Assembly: GCF_030272615.1 (NCBI RefSeq)
Contig: NC_081411.1
Span: 158,884,471 to 158,948,470, forward strand
DNA length: 64,000 nucleotides
Reading direction: 5' to 3'
Source: Cryptomeria japonica
Lineage: Eukaryota > Streptophyta > Pinopsida > Cupressales > Cupressaceae
Shown here: positions 11,629 through 22,800 of the stretch, piece after piece
Numbering within the stretch: position 1 is the first letter of the stretch
How the letters are laid out: the number at the start of each line of letters is the position of its first letter
The notes under the pieces: model-generated
The model's input: only the letters and a program-made list of their open reading frames with translations
Database searches by the model: none
What the model was told of the DNA's origin: nothing
Program-made: the position numbers and the translations under genes

Positions 11629-13052
11629 TGATGATATGATGAAAGAATAAGTATCTAGTAGAATACTGAGAGGGGGGGAGGGTGAATCAGTATACTGAAA
11701 AACTGATACAAAGTTCCCAAACTCAAATTCAATCACACAAAGTAAACATATCTCAATCAAGATCAATATTCATAAGAATACTTGACATCAACCGGTTTGA
11801 CTGTTATGACAACTTAACAATAAACAACTTCAATCTTTATGAACATCAACAATGTTTAAACATAACTCAACATATTCATCTCTCAAATGCTTCTAGATAT
11901 CACGCTTTATCAAAAATTAATCTAATCAACATATAAGATCACAACCACAAAAGCATTCACCACTTGACACAAAAGTTTATACATGGAAAACCCAAATAGG
12001 TAAAAACCACGATGAGATGAGACTCACAAGGATAGCTATCTAAACTCTTTTGAAGTTTGCCCTGTTAGGAGTGAAGCCTATTAAAGCTTTAGAATAAGTC
12101 ATGTTAAGAGCTAATTCTTGTTTAGGAATCACCCGGTTAAGGGATTTACAAATATGGCTTGATGAAAAGCATAATACCCTATTAGGAGTAACCTTGTTGG
12201 AGGATTTAAGAATCCAATCTAATGGACCATCTTGTTAGAGGATTTAATGAGTAACCAAGCTTGTTAGAGTTTACCTAGTTAAGGGATTTAACTTCTATTG
12301 TAATTGTTAGAAAATAATAGGTTTTGTTGATCTGTCTGAATAGAACTACATTTGCTTGATCAGATCTTTCTATAACCATCAATCTACCTTTACTCAAAGT
12401 ACAAATCCATCCACTAGTTAGGCAACTGCACACTCATAGGTTTATGCCAATCCTGTCAACTTTGCCAACACTTTTACAAACAACTTCATCGACCTTAAAT
12501 ACAAAAACAATTAGGTCGGTAACACAACAAAAACCTAATTCTCATCATCAAGATTACAAACAAGTCGGTACAATCTTGACCGTTAGAAATCATGACAATC
12601 TCTTCACACTCTTCAAGAAAATTCCAACCTCTCCATCGGAATTTGTAACTCATCACGTGTCATGCATTAGATGCAATCCACTTTTCTCCTTTCCAAGAAA
12701 TCAAACAAATGCGCCAAAATAATTTGAACTTATCCTCATACAATGATCACTCGTGTCTCCATCATTTTTGCTCATCAAATAATAAACCAACAAACTTGAT
12801 CGGTTAGGGTTTATCAATAGGTAGGGTTTACCAATTACAATGCATAGAAAAGTTTAACCCTTTACACTGGTTTCCCGGTTCAACTCACAAACTTTACATG
12901 CTGGTTTACAACATTTTCCACAAATCTCTTCTTATCGGTTACTAGCCAATATAAAAAACAATAATATCAACAATAACATGAGTACCATTATTGGTTCAAT
13001 TGACATCAATGACAACATATCATTAATGCAATCTATATGCAAAATGCCAACA
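11629..13052 (-). repeat. 3' LTR of element D
   Basis: 1424 bp. It begins (plus strand) TGATGATATG at the break in B homology and ends GCCAACA, i.e. TGTTGGC on the element strand. The C-rich stretch with CTCAGTATTC near its end (inverted, about 11659-11690) is shared in style with the LTR ends of E and G. No second copy is in the window, so the left boundary is inferred from the end of B homology. Confidence 0.78.
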
Positions 13053-13403
13053 ATCTCCTTCTTTGGCATTGATAGAAATACAAATATCAATGCCTCTGAT
13101 TGTTGTCGATATTGGTGAATAGGAATCCTAGTTTACATTACCAAGTATTCGCCTTGTTGTGTCTATCTTCAGTTTGTTGTTGGTTCACCTAATCAGACAC
13201 ATAATTCTTCTCCTCAATCACATAATTCTTTTCTCCTTTTGACAACAATGCCAAAGTGAAAGTAAAAACATGTAATTCCGCTCTCACTGTACATCAACAT
13301 CATACTGCAACTTGATGCTCCCCCTGTGAAAAATATCCACTTCTTCATCAATCCATGTAAAATTCTACAAGTAATTCAGGGACTGGTGCAATCAACACCA
13401 TTC
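13053..13403 (-). other. Element D 3' untranslated region
   Basis: Inverted polypurine tract directly after the LTR (13053-13064), followed by ATTGAT-type sequence, and a second purine tract near 13231-13240. No coding sequence. Confidence 0.7.
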
Positions 13404-14227
13404 TCAACTAACTTCATGAAGAGGGACAACCCCCAATTGACTTCTAAGATACTCAAAAGTGGTCTTAGGCAGAGGTTTGGTAAAGATATTTGCAAGCTGC
13501 TCCTTGGTAGAAACATGCTCCAAGATAACATCTTTACAATGAACTTTTTCCCTCAAGAAGTGATACTTCAACTCAATGTGCTTAGTCCTTGCATGCAAAA
13601 CAGGATTTTTAGAAATTTTTATTGCACTTGTATTAACACACAAAATCTTTATTGGTTCTGAGATTTTCATCTTCAAACCTTCCAAAATGTCTTTCATCCA
13701 CATAGCTTGTGTGCAATTCATATAAGCTGCTACATACTTAGCTCAGCAGTAGATTGTGAAGTACAAGTTTGCTTTTTACTACTCCATGAAACTAACCTTC
13801 CTCCTAGAAAAAATGCTCCACTGATAGTACTCTTCTGGTCATCAATATTTCATGTCCAATCAACATCCGTGTATGCCTTCAAATCAAAATTTCCACCATA
13901 TGGATACCATAACCCATATTCAATAGTACCTTTCAGATATCTAAAAATTCTCTTGGTTGCCATTAGATGTGCTTCCTTTGGATTCTTCTGAAATCTAGCA
14001 ACAATACCAACTGCATGGGCAATATCTGGTCGATTGTGAACAACATAGTGTAATTTGCCAATCATTGATCTGTATTCCTTTTCATCTATAGACTTAGATG
14101 CATCATCCTTGGACAACTTACAACCTATAACCATTGGGGTTCCAACTGGTTTATAGTCACTCATACCAAAATTTTTCAACACCTCTTTTACATATTTGGA
14201 TTGAGTAATGAAAATACCATTCTTCAT
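13404..14227 (-). pseudogene. gag-pol: Element D RNase H and end of reverse transcriptase
   Basis: On the minus strand: FITQSKYVKEVLKNFGM, RPDIAHAVGIVARF and KAYTDVDWT (first RNase H aspartate region), then after a frameshift between about 13722 and 13850, MNCTQAMWMKDILEGL, SAIKISKNPVLHARTKH and EQLANIFTKPLPKTTF, ending at the TGA at 13404. This C-terminus gives the unbroken comparison for element A's last stop. CDN has become CVN in the RNase H site, so a catalytic aspartate is lost. Confidence 0.88.
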
Positions 14228-14236
14228 TTGTTGTAT

Positions 14237-14830
14237 CTATAAGCCTACAAAATTTTTTATTTCCCCTACTAATGACATCTGAAACTCATTCTTCATTTCA
14301 TTTGTAAAACTATTTCTCATGTCAACATTTCCTCCAAATATAATGTCATCAACAAATACTTCACTGACTAGTATTTCTTCTCCTTCAAACTTGAGATAAA
14401 TGTTCCTTTCATCACTGGTTCTAGCAAAGCCTATCTTCATTAGATGAGTATGAAGTCATTCATATCATGCTTTGGGTGCCTACTTTAATCCATACAAAGC
14501 TTTATGCAATTTGCATACCATGTCTTCCTTATCTATCAATGCATAACCATCATGATGCTCTATATAAACCTCTTCTTCCAATATCCCATTAAAAAATGTA
14601 GACTTAACATCCATCTGATATACTTTGAACTTCTTATGAGATGCAAATGCAAGTAATGTTCTGACACCTTCGAATCTTGCTACTGGTGCAAAAGTTTCTC
14701 CATAATATTCTCATTCTTCTTGTGCATAACCTTTGCAAACTAATCTTGCCTTGTTGTGAACTACAACACCATCTTCATTTAATTTGTTTCTGAACACCCA
14801 TTTAGTACCTATAACATTCTTGTTTATCGA
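14237..14830 (-). pseudogene. gag-pol: Element D reverse transcriptase
   Basis: Same minus-strand frame as 13850-14227. FVDDIIFGGN (about 14332-14361) is the catalytic box, with MKIGFARTSDERNIYL and MSLVGEIKNFVGL on either side. Further upstream the [16 protein letters not shown] and GTKWVF blocks can be read through several in-frame stops. Confidence 0.85.
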
Positions 14831-15816
14831 TCGGGGTACCAAGGTCCAAGCATTGTTCTTCTCAATTTGATCCAATTCTTACTCCATAGCTTTCACCCAA
14901 TGATCATCATGAAATTCCTCCTTATAACTTCTAGGTTCAAAGGTGGAGATCATGCAAGAGTTCTCTCTTATTCTCCTTCTAGTTAGTACTCCAACATCCT
15001 TATCCCCAATTATCTGTTCAGGACTGTGATTCGGTCTCATATACCTGGTTATAACATGATCATTCTCTTGAGGTTCAGCTTCTTCAATTTCATCTTCTTT
15101 TGAATTTATTTGTTTCGGTTGAACAAGTACATCAGGATTTGCTTTACCAATTTTTGTCTTGACAATTTCAGGTTCCAAAAGTAAAATGCAAGGATCTTCA
15201 TCCTTTTTGTCTGAACTTGTTCCTTCTGCAACTTTAGGATATTCATCTACATGAACATCAACACTCTCAACAATTATCTATGTCCGGTTGTTGAAGCATT
15301 TATAGGCCTTACTCTTGGTGGAGTAGCCAAGAAATATGCCTTCATCACTCTTAGCTTCAAACTTGCTTGTGTAATAACCTCTTTTAATAAAACATTTGCT
15401 TCCAAACATCTTAAAATAGCTAACATCAGGTGATCTCCCATACCAGTAATCATAAGGGGTTGTGTCCTTACCTTTTTTCATCAGAACTTGGTTCATTGTG
15501 TAGATAACTGTAGTTACAACTTATCTCCAAATTTTTTTTGCCACACCTCCTTGTATCAACATTGTCCTAGCCACTTCAACCACTAACTGGTTGTTTCTCT
15601 CTGCTATACCATTATGTTGTGGTGTGCTTGGTGCAAAAAGTTGTCACTTGATACCATTCTCATCACAATACTTAGTGAATTCCATAGAAGTAAACTCATC
15701 GCCTTGATATGTTCTTAGACATTTTATCTTTTTGCCACTCTCTTTCTCAGCTAAGGCTCTAAATGCTTTGAATTTACCACAAGATTCATGCTTATCCTTC
15801 AAGAGAAGTAGTAATT
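14831..15816 (-). pseudogene. gag-pol: Element D integrase core (partial) and linker
   Basis: Frame shared with the reverse transcriptase. YFKMFGSKCFIKRG, EGIFLGYSTKSKAYKC and the acidic linker (EAEPQENDHVITRYMRP) match the copia integrase C-terminal side and the integrase-to-RT linker. At 15644-15800, IKCLRTYQGDEFTS is the second-aspartate motif with the aspartate changed to Tyr. The first aspartate and the zinc finger are lost at the 15816 junction. Confidence 0.83.
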
Positions 15817-17202
15817 GGTAAAGGATGGCATATGACTTACAAATTTGTTCTGCCATGCATGGGGAGGTCTTATTGGTTTGGTAATTCCATGTCTTCTTCT
15901 TCGGGGATGGACCCTAGGATGTTCACCTTTTGTAGTTCTTCCATCTGGTCCCTTCTTCTTTCACACTTACCTTGACTTGTGGACAGTAGCATTTCCTTGT
16001 CCTCTACCGATAGGAGGTCTTCTTTGCTATCTTCTCTTGTTCTTTCTTCCGGTGAAGCTATCTTCTCCCATCTTCCCTATTCCTTTAGGATCTACATTGT
16101 TCCTCCTTGCAACATCATTCTTCATCCTTGTTTGTATGTCTTCACTGGTTGTGGTTAGATCTACCTTCTTCCGAGGAGTATTTCAGATAGTGAACGTCTA
16201 TTCCTTATTCTCTCCATTTGAGGAGACAAACAAAATGTCATTGTAGGGGATATTTTTGCTGGTGGAGCATTCACCGACACCACTTCCTAATCCTTCAGTG
16301 TCCTTGGAATGCTTTGGCTTTTTCAATATTTTGTCCAAGGGATCACTGCTGCCATCAAACTGGATTCTCACCTTGAGATCATCCTGATATTTCTCAAGGT
16401 CATTTTGGAGAATCTCTATTTCTCCAACCAACTATTGATAATCTTTATCTTTTAACTCTAGCATAGATGCTAGATCTTTACACTAACACTCCTTGGTTTC
16501 TTCTTGTTGATTCTTCAACTCTGAGATACATTTCTCAGATTCTTCAAGGCATTTGATCAACCAGTTCTACTCCACAACTGCAACATTCTTGAATAACTTG
16601 TATTCATTTCTTACTCTACTAAGTTCTTCAAGTGCATTTACAAGTTCTCCTTCAAGATCAACTTCTACTTCCTCCTTTTTTTCTCCTTCACTATCATTGC
16701 CAAACACATCTTGTTGGTAAGAGTGATGTGCATGATCATTCTCAAATGTGTGCCTCTTATCCTCTAATTCTTGAACCATGAAGAGGTGGGTTTCTTCTTC
16801 ATCATTATTGTGGCTACTAGTAGACCTACCTTCATCATCTGTAGATGCATGAGTTTTATTTCTCATCTTTTCTTCACAAACTGGTTTTGTAGTAGTAGGC
16901 TCATTTCCATAGAGCCTCTTCAATTTATCCCTTAAACTCTTAGCTGATCTGCATTTATCCACTAGTGAGGAAATATAATGTGATAGCCCATAAAGTATAG
17001 CCTTCAATGCTGCATCATTACACCAGTTTCTCCTTTGTGCATTTGAATCGGTGGGAGGACTGACTTTACTAGGGCAGCCATTTACTATAGAAATCCACAC
17101 ATCAAACCCTAAAAAGGATAAGTAGACTTCCATTCTACAACTCCAAATAGAATAGTTTGACCCATCAAATACTGTAGCTGGGATTGACACTAAACAGACC
17201 AT
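15817..17202 (-). pseudogene. gag: Element B gag, cut at its zinc-knuckle end
   Basis: ATG at 17202 (minus strand); a longer reading to 17229 would need a TTG start. N-terminal copia gag domain: VFDGSNYSIWSCRMEVYL. An acidic, probably coiled-coil middle follows (EVEVDLEGELVNALEEL), then RIQFDGSSDPLDKILKK, a segment also found in C, and a basic tail. Several in-frame stops are present but the frame holds. It aligns along its length with element C gag. Homology ends at 15817, just before the first CCHC knuckle of C, because D's integrase begins there. Confidence 0.87.
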
Positions 17203-17260
17203 TGTGTCCTTAAGACAAAATCTACCCAAGAGGGAGAAAGATTATCAACCAAGAACCTAC

Positions 17261-17272
17261 GCTCTGATGCCA
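17261..17272 (-). other. Primer-binding site of element B
   Basis: TGGCATCAGAGC on the minus strand, one mismatch from the initiator-Met site, two bases from the LTR end. Confidence 0.85.
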
Positions 17273-17274
17273 AT

Positions 17275-19813
17275 TGTTAGACATAATGTACCACTGAGAG
17301 GGGGGTGAATCAGTAGTTTCCAAACTTTTCCTTTTATCTATCCTATGTGTGTAGACCACTTCTCAGTTCTAACAAAAAATAGATTTACCGATTAGATGGG
17401 AGCCAATCACAAATACACTCACACATAAAGGGGACATCACATAACACCAACATATGCAAGGAAAACCCAAGATGGGAAAAACCTCAGTGAGAAATGTTGT
17501 TGGAGTCTACTGCTCCAATCTAGCCTCATAATGAATCTCTAAATACAATTTTTAGGGCACCAACCCAAGGAGCACCAACCCTTGATTTAGGGCACCAACC
17601 CAAGGAGTACCAACCCCTGATTTAGGGCATCTACCCAAGGAGAACCAACCTAAGGAGCTACAACCCTTGCACCGAGCTCCAACTTAGTAGTCTACTATGA
17701 GTATATTCAATTACAAGAGTAATAGTCTTGTTACAAATGAACTTTGTAACCCTTATGCAAATCCCTTTGCCAGTTTTCTTCTCACCAATTCACTATCGGT
17801 TCTCTTCTCACCTCTCATCTGTAAACCTATCTCTTGATGCAGCTTCCTCTCTAATGCACCTTCACCGGTTCCGTCTCCTCTTTTGCTTTGTCGATTCTCT
17901 CTCTATCGGTTCTCTCTTTTCGCTGCTACATTGTTGCTCTCCACCAATACTACAATCTTCTAGTTCTATGCATGCCTTCTCTACAATCTTCTGCAACTCT
18001 TCATTGTCAGTTTCATTACTGCTAATTCACTCATTTGTCAGACTCAAAGGCTGACTGTTAGTTCTCTCTCTATTATCAGGTGAACACTTCAACCCTATTC
18101 TTCCTCACACTCAGTCTCTTCTATTGATACTCATTGAGAACTTGACTTATTTCTTCTCACATGCAGTAATACTCACTTATTCGGTGACAACCTTCATCGA
18201 TTTTAGCTTGCATATTTATAAACTGGTTTTGCTACCAAAAACCAATTAAACTTGAAGTGGTTATGGTTTCCTCATTGACCTCGAGGCAAACCAAATCCAA
18301 TTAGATATCATCAGATCTGATCACCTAGATTGATGAACTGCAACTCATCAATCAATCCTGCCATTGTCGTTCCTTCCAGAATGTGCCTTCTATCTTTGGA
18401 AATCTTCTTTTAACCTGTTAGTAGATTTCTTGGTCGATCACCAAGAATAGTTTCATTGTTCCCTTCACCTGCCTTAATCTAGTCAAATAGTCTGTGTTGG
18501 ATCTTTGTTGTCTACCTGACCTCGAGCTACAAATGTCTGCTATGCATCCCATGAATCACATAGTCAACATAAATGTCAACTTGTCACCTTCTACCTCACC
18601 GCCTAACACTTTACCAACTCAACAAGCTGACCTATGCATGCATGCCACTTCACCTCCACATGGCCCCTGTTGTTGGCATCCATCTCACCAGAAACCTTTG
18701 TGTCGGCTAGACTTGGTCACCGACAAACAACACACAATCGATCCTCCTTTTCTGTCAATTTTCTAACCCTGTCGGTATCTCACACTTTACCGATTAACCA
18801 TCATGTATGCACTTTGTTTCTTTGTTGGTGGGACACCTTAATCGATCACCAGACATGCCTATCCATATCATGCTCATCTTCATCAGATGGGAATCTTTTG
18901 CATCTATACTTTTTCCACATTACCGGTGGACATACTTACCAGTAAACACCTTGATGACACCATGTCATCGACCTTCAACAAAATATATTTTCAATCTGAC
19001 AATCACCTCTGTCTGTAGCTGGTCAACCTTGCCTTCTTTATAATTAGCATAGACATCATCTCAACCAGTTTGTTAAAGTAACAAACCCATCACTTTTTTA
19101 CTCTTCCTTCTCTATCAGTCCTAGCATATCCCTAATTTCATGCACTTGAGGAAACTTTCTGTTTCATCAGTAGATTCAGTGTGAGCCTTCAAACACCCAC
19201 CTTTAATACTTCTATCTTATCTCACAGAACTATGATGCACACTTTTCATAATAGGAGATAAGCTCCACTTACCAGTGGGAGTGGATCCTTGTCATTTGCA
19301 TCCTGCAATGCACTCATGTGACTTCCTTATTTGAGAAGCATATCTTCAAATAGGCACATGTGATCCGGTTGGGGCACATTCACTATCAGTCATCTTTTGA
19401 AATGGTGATTGCATCTTTATCTAGTGGGAGTCATATTGTTCTTCATCCACAGAACATACCAGTGACCTGTACATACTTCTCTAGTGTTGATGTGATTTAG
19501 GTAACATTCTCCCTCTTCATCACAATTAACCGACCAACATCTTTCTCTCTTGCAGATCTTATCACTTAGCGGTTGTTATATCATATCAGTCTCTTGTCCA
19601 TATCTTCAACACAAGTTAACCACTAACTTGTGTACCAGTGACTCCAATGCTCATTGTACTGAATGACATTCTCTCCCTTACCGATGACCTATAATACTAG
19701 GTGACATCAAAGAAATCACATCTGGTATGCATCAATGACAATGAAACACATACATCTCTTATACGAGTAGCCATCCTATATCGATTGACATCAATGACAA
19801 CACAATGCCAACA
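17275..19813 (-). repeat. 5' LTR of element B
   Basis: 2539 bp. Begins TGTTAGACATAATG next to the primer-binding site and ends GCCAACA. It aligns with both LTRs of element C (45876-48422 and 51650-53790) and with 9957-10169. Near 17540-17670 it carries a short imperfect repeat (AGGGCACCAACCCAAGGAG and variants). TATAAATA on the minus strand at 18213-18220 is a possible promoter box. Confidence 0.9.
18213..18220 (-). promoter_or_regulatory. TATA-like box in element B 5' LTR
   Basis: TATAAATA on the minus strand. The matching place in element C's LTRs (near 46811 and 52585) has changed bases, so the site has decayed or is not essential. Confidence 0.3.
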
Positions 19814-20208
19814 CGATTTTCCTTCCATGATTGCTCACATTACTCATTCTACTACTGCTCTACTATTCACAATATTCTCAAACACAAATGACATATGAAA
19901 GAAATGAACTCAAAAGTTGATACTTATCTTGCTAAAGATATTTCATTAGGGTTTTGCCACCAAAACCTATCTTTTTGATGATGTCATCAAGATTCCTCTA
20001 ATTTTTGGATACCACTCAAAGCACTGTCATGTCGGATTAGAGACATGGTCCACTCAGACGGGGAGGATAGAAGATTTTTCTTTTAGATCAAAACTCCCTG
20101 TGACCCAAAACTCTAAATTTAATTATTGGAGGAAGAGGTACTTGCACCAAATTCCGGTATATGAGGCTCACTTCCTTTGTTCTCACTATTATTTCTCCAT
20201 ACAAAATT
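19814..20208 (-). other. Element E interior downstream of gag
   Basis: No coding motif found; likely spacer after gag, cut at 19813 by element B. Confidence 0.5.
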
Positions 20209-21200
20209 TTATTTCTTCTTTGATTCATCATTATTCATCACATTCTTCTTAGCAAATTTCTCCACCTTTTCATTCCTGCATTGATTTGCATAATCTCTGG
20301 TCTGCTTGCATTTGAAACAACCAATAATATTCCTCTCAGATATTATCAGATGTGATTTGTATTTGCATCGACTTGCCTTGTGTACATAGTTATTGCAAAT
20401 GTAACAATATCCACGAAAGTTGTAACTCTTCTTATTTGCAACAACTGAATTAAAATTTTGATTCACAACATTATTTCTACAGAGACTTGCTTTATGTCCA
20501 AACATCTTGCAACCATAAAACTGAATGCTTCTTTATTTTACTACCTTATGTCCAAGTTTATTGTATTTAAAACAATAGGCATTAAAAGATGTGTATCTTT
20601 ATGCATTAGGTTGTCAGACCGGTGGTCTTCTTGCATTTTATTTCTTATTTTGGGATTTTTTCTCATCTTCTAACTTCTTCTGTACTTCATCTTTGACTTC
20701 TTTGTTTTCTTCTTTATCATTCTAATCTGGGCACATACTGGTTTGGAAACCAAGTCCAATTTTTTTTGTATTACCTTATCGCATGTTGATCAAATCTTCC
20801 AAGAGCTTACTACTATCAAAGATCTTATTTTTTTCCTTTAGACTCTTCACCTCTTGTTCAAACTTTTCACATTCTCCAAACTTCTTCTTTAATGTCTCTT
20901 TCAAGAGCTTCTCTCTCTTGTCTTTTTCCTCAATCTTCTACACTAGATCTTTGATAGCCTCATTTGCCTGTTTCAACTGATTGCTAACCTCCTTCTGTCT
21001 TAACTTGAACTTTTGGATTCACTCTCTCAGCTTTTTCACGCATTCATTTGCTATTTTAACATCCTCCTTCAATTCTTCATTCTTTGATTCAACACTTTCC
21101 AAATCTTCAAGTCTTCAAATCTTCATCTGCCTGAAAATATTCTACCAAGCATATAGGTGTCATGACTCAACCAACATGGATCTACCTCAAACAGTTAAGC
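20209..21200 (-). pseudogene. gag: Element E gag-like protein with four zinc knuckles
   Basis: Minus strand. The first ~150 residues are a heptad-rich, Lys/Glu-rich coiled coil (SNQLKQANEAIKDLV, EQEVKSLKEKNKIFD), interrupted by a few stops. Four CCHC-type knuckles follow in tandem: YCFKYNKLGHKVVK, FYGCKMFGHKASLC, YCYICNNYVHKASRC and GCFKCKQTRDYANQC. Several metal ligands are lost (Cys to Tyr in the first, the His in the last). A lysine-rich tail ends at 20209. The usual copia UBN2-like N-terminal domain is not visible. The tandem knuckles suggest RNA binding. Confidence 0.8.
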
Positions 21201-21220
21201 TTTCCTAGAAAGGAACCAAA

Positions 21221-21232
21221 GCTTCGATACCA
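21221..21232 (-). other. Primer-binding site of element E, altered
   Basis: TGGTATCGAAGC on the minus strand: the first seven bases and last three fit the initiator-Met site, with two differences between. It lies five bases from the LTR end. Confidence 0.7.
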
Positions 21233-21237
21233 ATTTT

Positions 21238-22412
21238 TGATCAGGTTGAAAGCATCAGAATACTGAGAGTGGGGGTGAATTATTATTCCCACAGATTTTA
21301 AAATGTTTTACCAATTATAACTGTCCACAAAACTATCAAACAAACTTTACTAATATAAATTAGTTAATGTAGAATAAAAATGAACACAGTCACAAGCTAA
21401 AAATCATATTTTATACGTGGAAAACCCAAATGGGAATAACCACGAAGAGTGTTAACTCTCAAGAAAATATAAATAGTTATAGTTGTGTTTACAAAGGGGT
21501 GGCTCACTACCGAACTTCTCACTATAGATAGATAAAGAGATGGCTAACTCCTAGAATGCTCACTGCAACTAAAAAGGATGAACTAAAAAGGTTTGCATCT
21601 CCAAATGCATGGGATCAGTTCCAAGTTTAAGCTTAAATTACAAATCTTAAACTCTACATTAGATTCAGTTAGATATCTTTTCACAACTATCTGACAATAG
21701 GTCTAGTAAATCACTACTACAATAATGTTTGACTTCGTTGTCCACAATGCACACTTCACACATTGCTATCTTCACTACCAAATTTCTTTCGTACATCACA
21801 CACCTTCACACACTCTTGATCGATGATCATTCACACTATACTACTACATATGTATATGTATATATATCAAAGAGCACAAATATAAAATAGTATGTCGGTC
21901 AAGCCCAACACATTATCAATATGCTTATGTTGGCCTCTGCAAGACTTCTATACACTTATTTTACATACTTTGATTAGCAATTCATATATTGAGATTACTG
22001 GAAAAGGGTAGGATCATCCAGACCCAAGAATACCAACCCATTATCACAAGATCAAGCCCAAAATCTCCAACAATATAGACTCCACATGTACCAAGGAAAT
22101 CATAACACAAAAATCAAAGAGATACCTCTAACAATTACCAAAGCTACTAACACCAGGACACATAACTGATATTGGGATCAATGAGAACTCAATTAAACCT
22201 TAAGAGTCATTGTTCAGAGTTGTCCATACTACATAATAATTACTAACCAAAACTGCAACATCTGAACTACAAATACATACAAACTACACATATATATTGA
22301 CCGCATAATAACCATAACATCCAGACTAATATCCGAACCTCAGACACTATCCAGTCCAAAACTAGATGGCAGGTTTGAAATCAATGACAACATTATTCAC
22401 ACAAGTCTAACA
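21238..22412 (-). repeat. 5' LTR of element E
   Basis: 1175 bp. The left end TGATCAGG abuts the primer-binding site; the right end ...GTCTAACA is inferred from the TG/CA rule and the TTGTCATTGAT-type sequence next to it, found at the same position in the D, B and G LTRs. No second copy is in the window, so the right boundary is tentative. Confidence 0.65.
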
Positions 22413-22800
22413 TACCCTTGGATGAATCCCAACATCTAAATAAAGTTTCATTAATTGACAACAAAATAGAAATCATCACTACCAAATTGGGTACTCAAGT
22501 AGTCTTATCCTACCTTTTCCATAACTTGTCCATTGATTTTCTTCAAGCTTAGAATTTAATTCCCTCTCATTCTTTTCTTCCCTTTTTGACAACTCTTACA
22601 CTAAATGAGTCTTACACTTTGCCAAAATGTAAATAAGTGGCACTAAATGCCACTCAAAGTGGGATGCTCTGAATATGTAGGTGTACAAATTTAAATAAAT
22701 AATTAAAACATTAACATATTATGTAATGTGTAATAAATATACCTTTACATTCTCTCACATATCATATACCTTACAAGAGAAAATGAGAAATTGTATCAAA
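22413..22800. other. No feature recognised
   Basis: AT-rich sequence between element E and a decayed copia pol. On the minus strand it lies downstream of that pol, so it may be its 3' untranslated part. Confidence 0.4.

Larger units (their letters stand above)
11629..15816 (-). mobile_element. Truncated Ty1/copia element D inserted in B
   Basis: Reads right to left: integrase, reverse transcriptase, RNase H, purine tract, 3' LTR (11629-13052). Its 5' LTR, gag and protease are missing. At 15816/15817 its integrase runs straight into B's gag, so a deletion removed D's 5' part together with about 450 bp of B. Its LTR is not alignable by eye with A's outside the termini, so it is a different copia family, although their pol proteins are similar. 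Confidence 0.85.
9957..19813 (-). mobile_element. Gag-only LTR element B, interrupted by A and D
   Basis: Reads right to left: 5' LTR 17275-19813, primer-binding site 17261-17272, gag 15817-17202, then (after the D insertion) non-coding interior 10170-11628 and the first 213 bp of the 3' LTR (9957-10169), the rest lying beyond element A. The pieces line up in order with element C, which is uninterrupted (45876-53790). Compared with C, about 450 bp around the gag end are missing at the D junction. No protease, integrase or reverse transcriptase belonging to B is visible, and C lacks them too. Confidence 0.85.
19814..22412 (-). mobile_element. LTR element E, 5' half (multi-knuckle gag and 5' LTR)
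   Basis: On the minus strand: 5' LTR 21238-22412, primer-binding site 21221-21232, coiled-coil plus zinc-knuckle gag to 20209, then about 400 bp of untranslated interior until element B's LTR end at 19813. B therefore sits in E. The five bases after 19813 (cgatt) would be B's target duplication; the partner is outside the window. No pol is seen in the part retained. Confidence 0.75.

Noticed and set aside
13326-13661. 111-codon plus-strand ORF
   Set aside because: Antisense to element D's RNase H, which has clear motifs.
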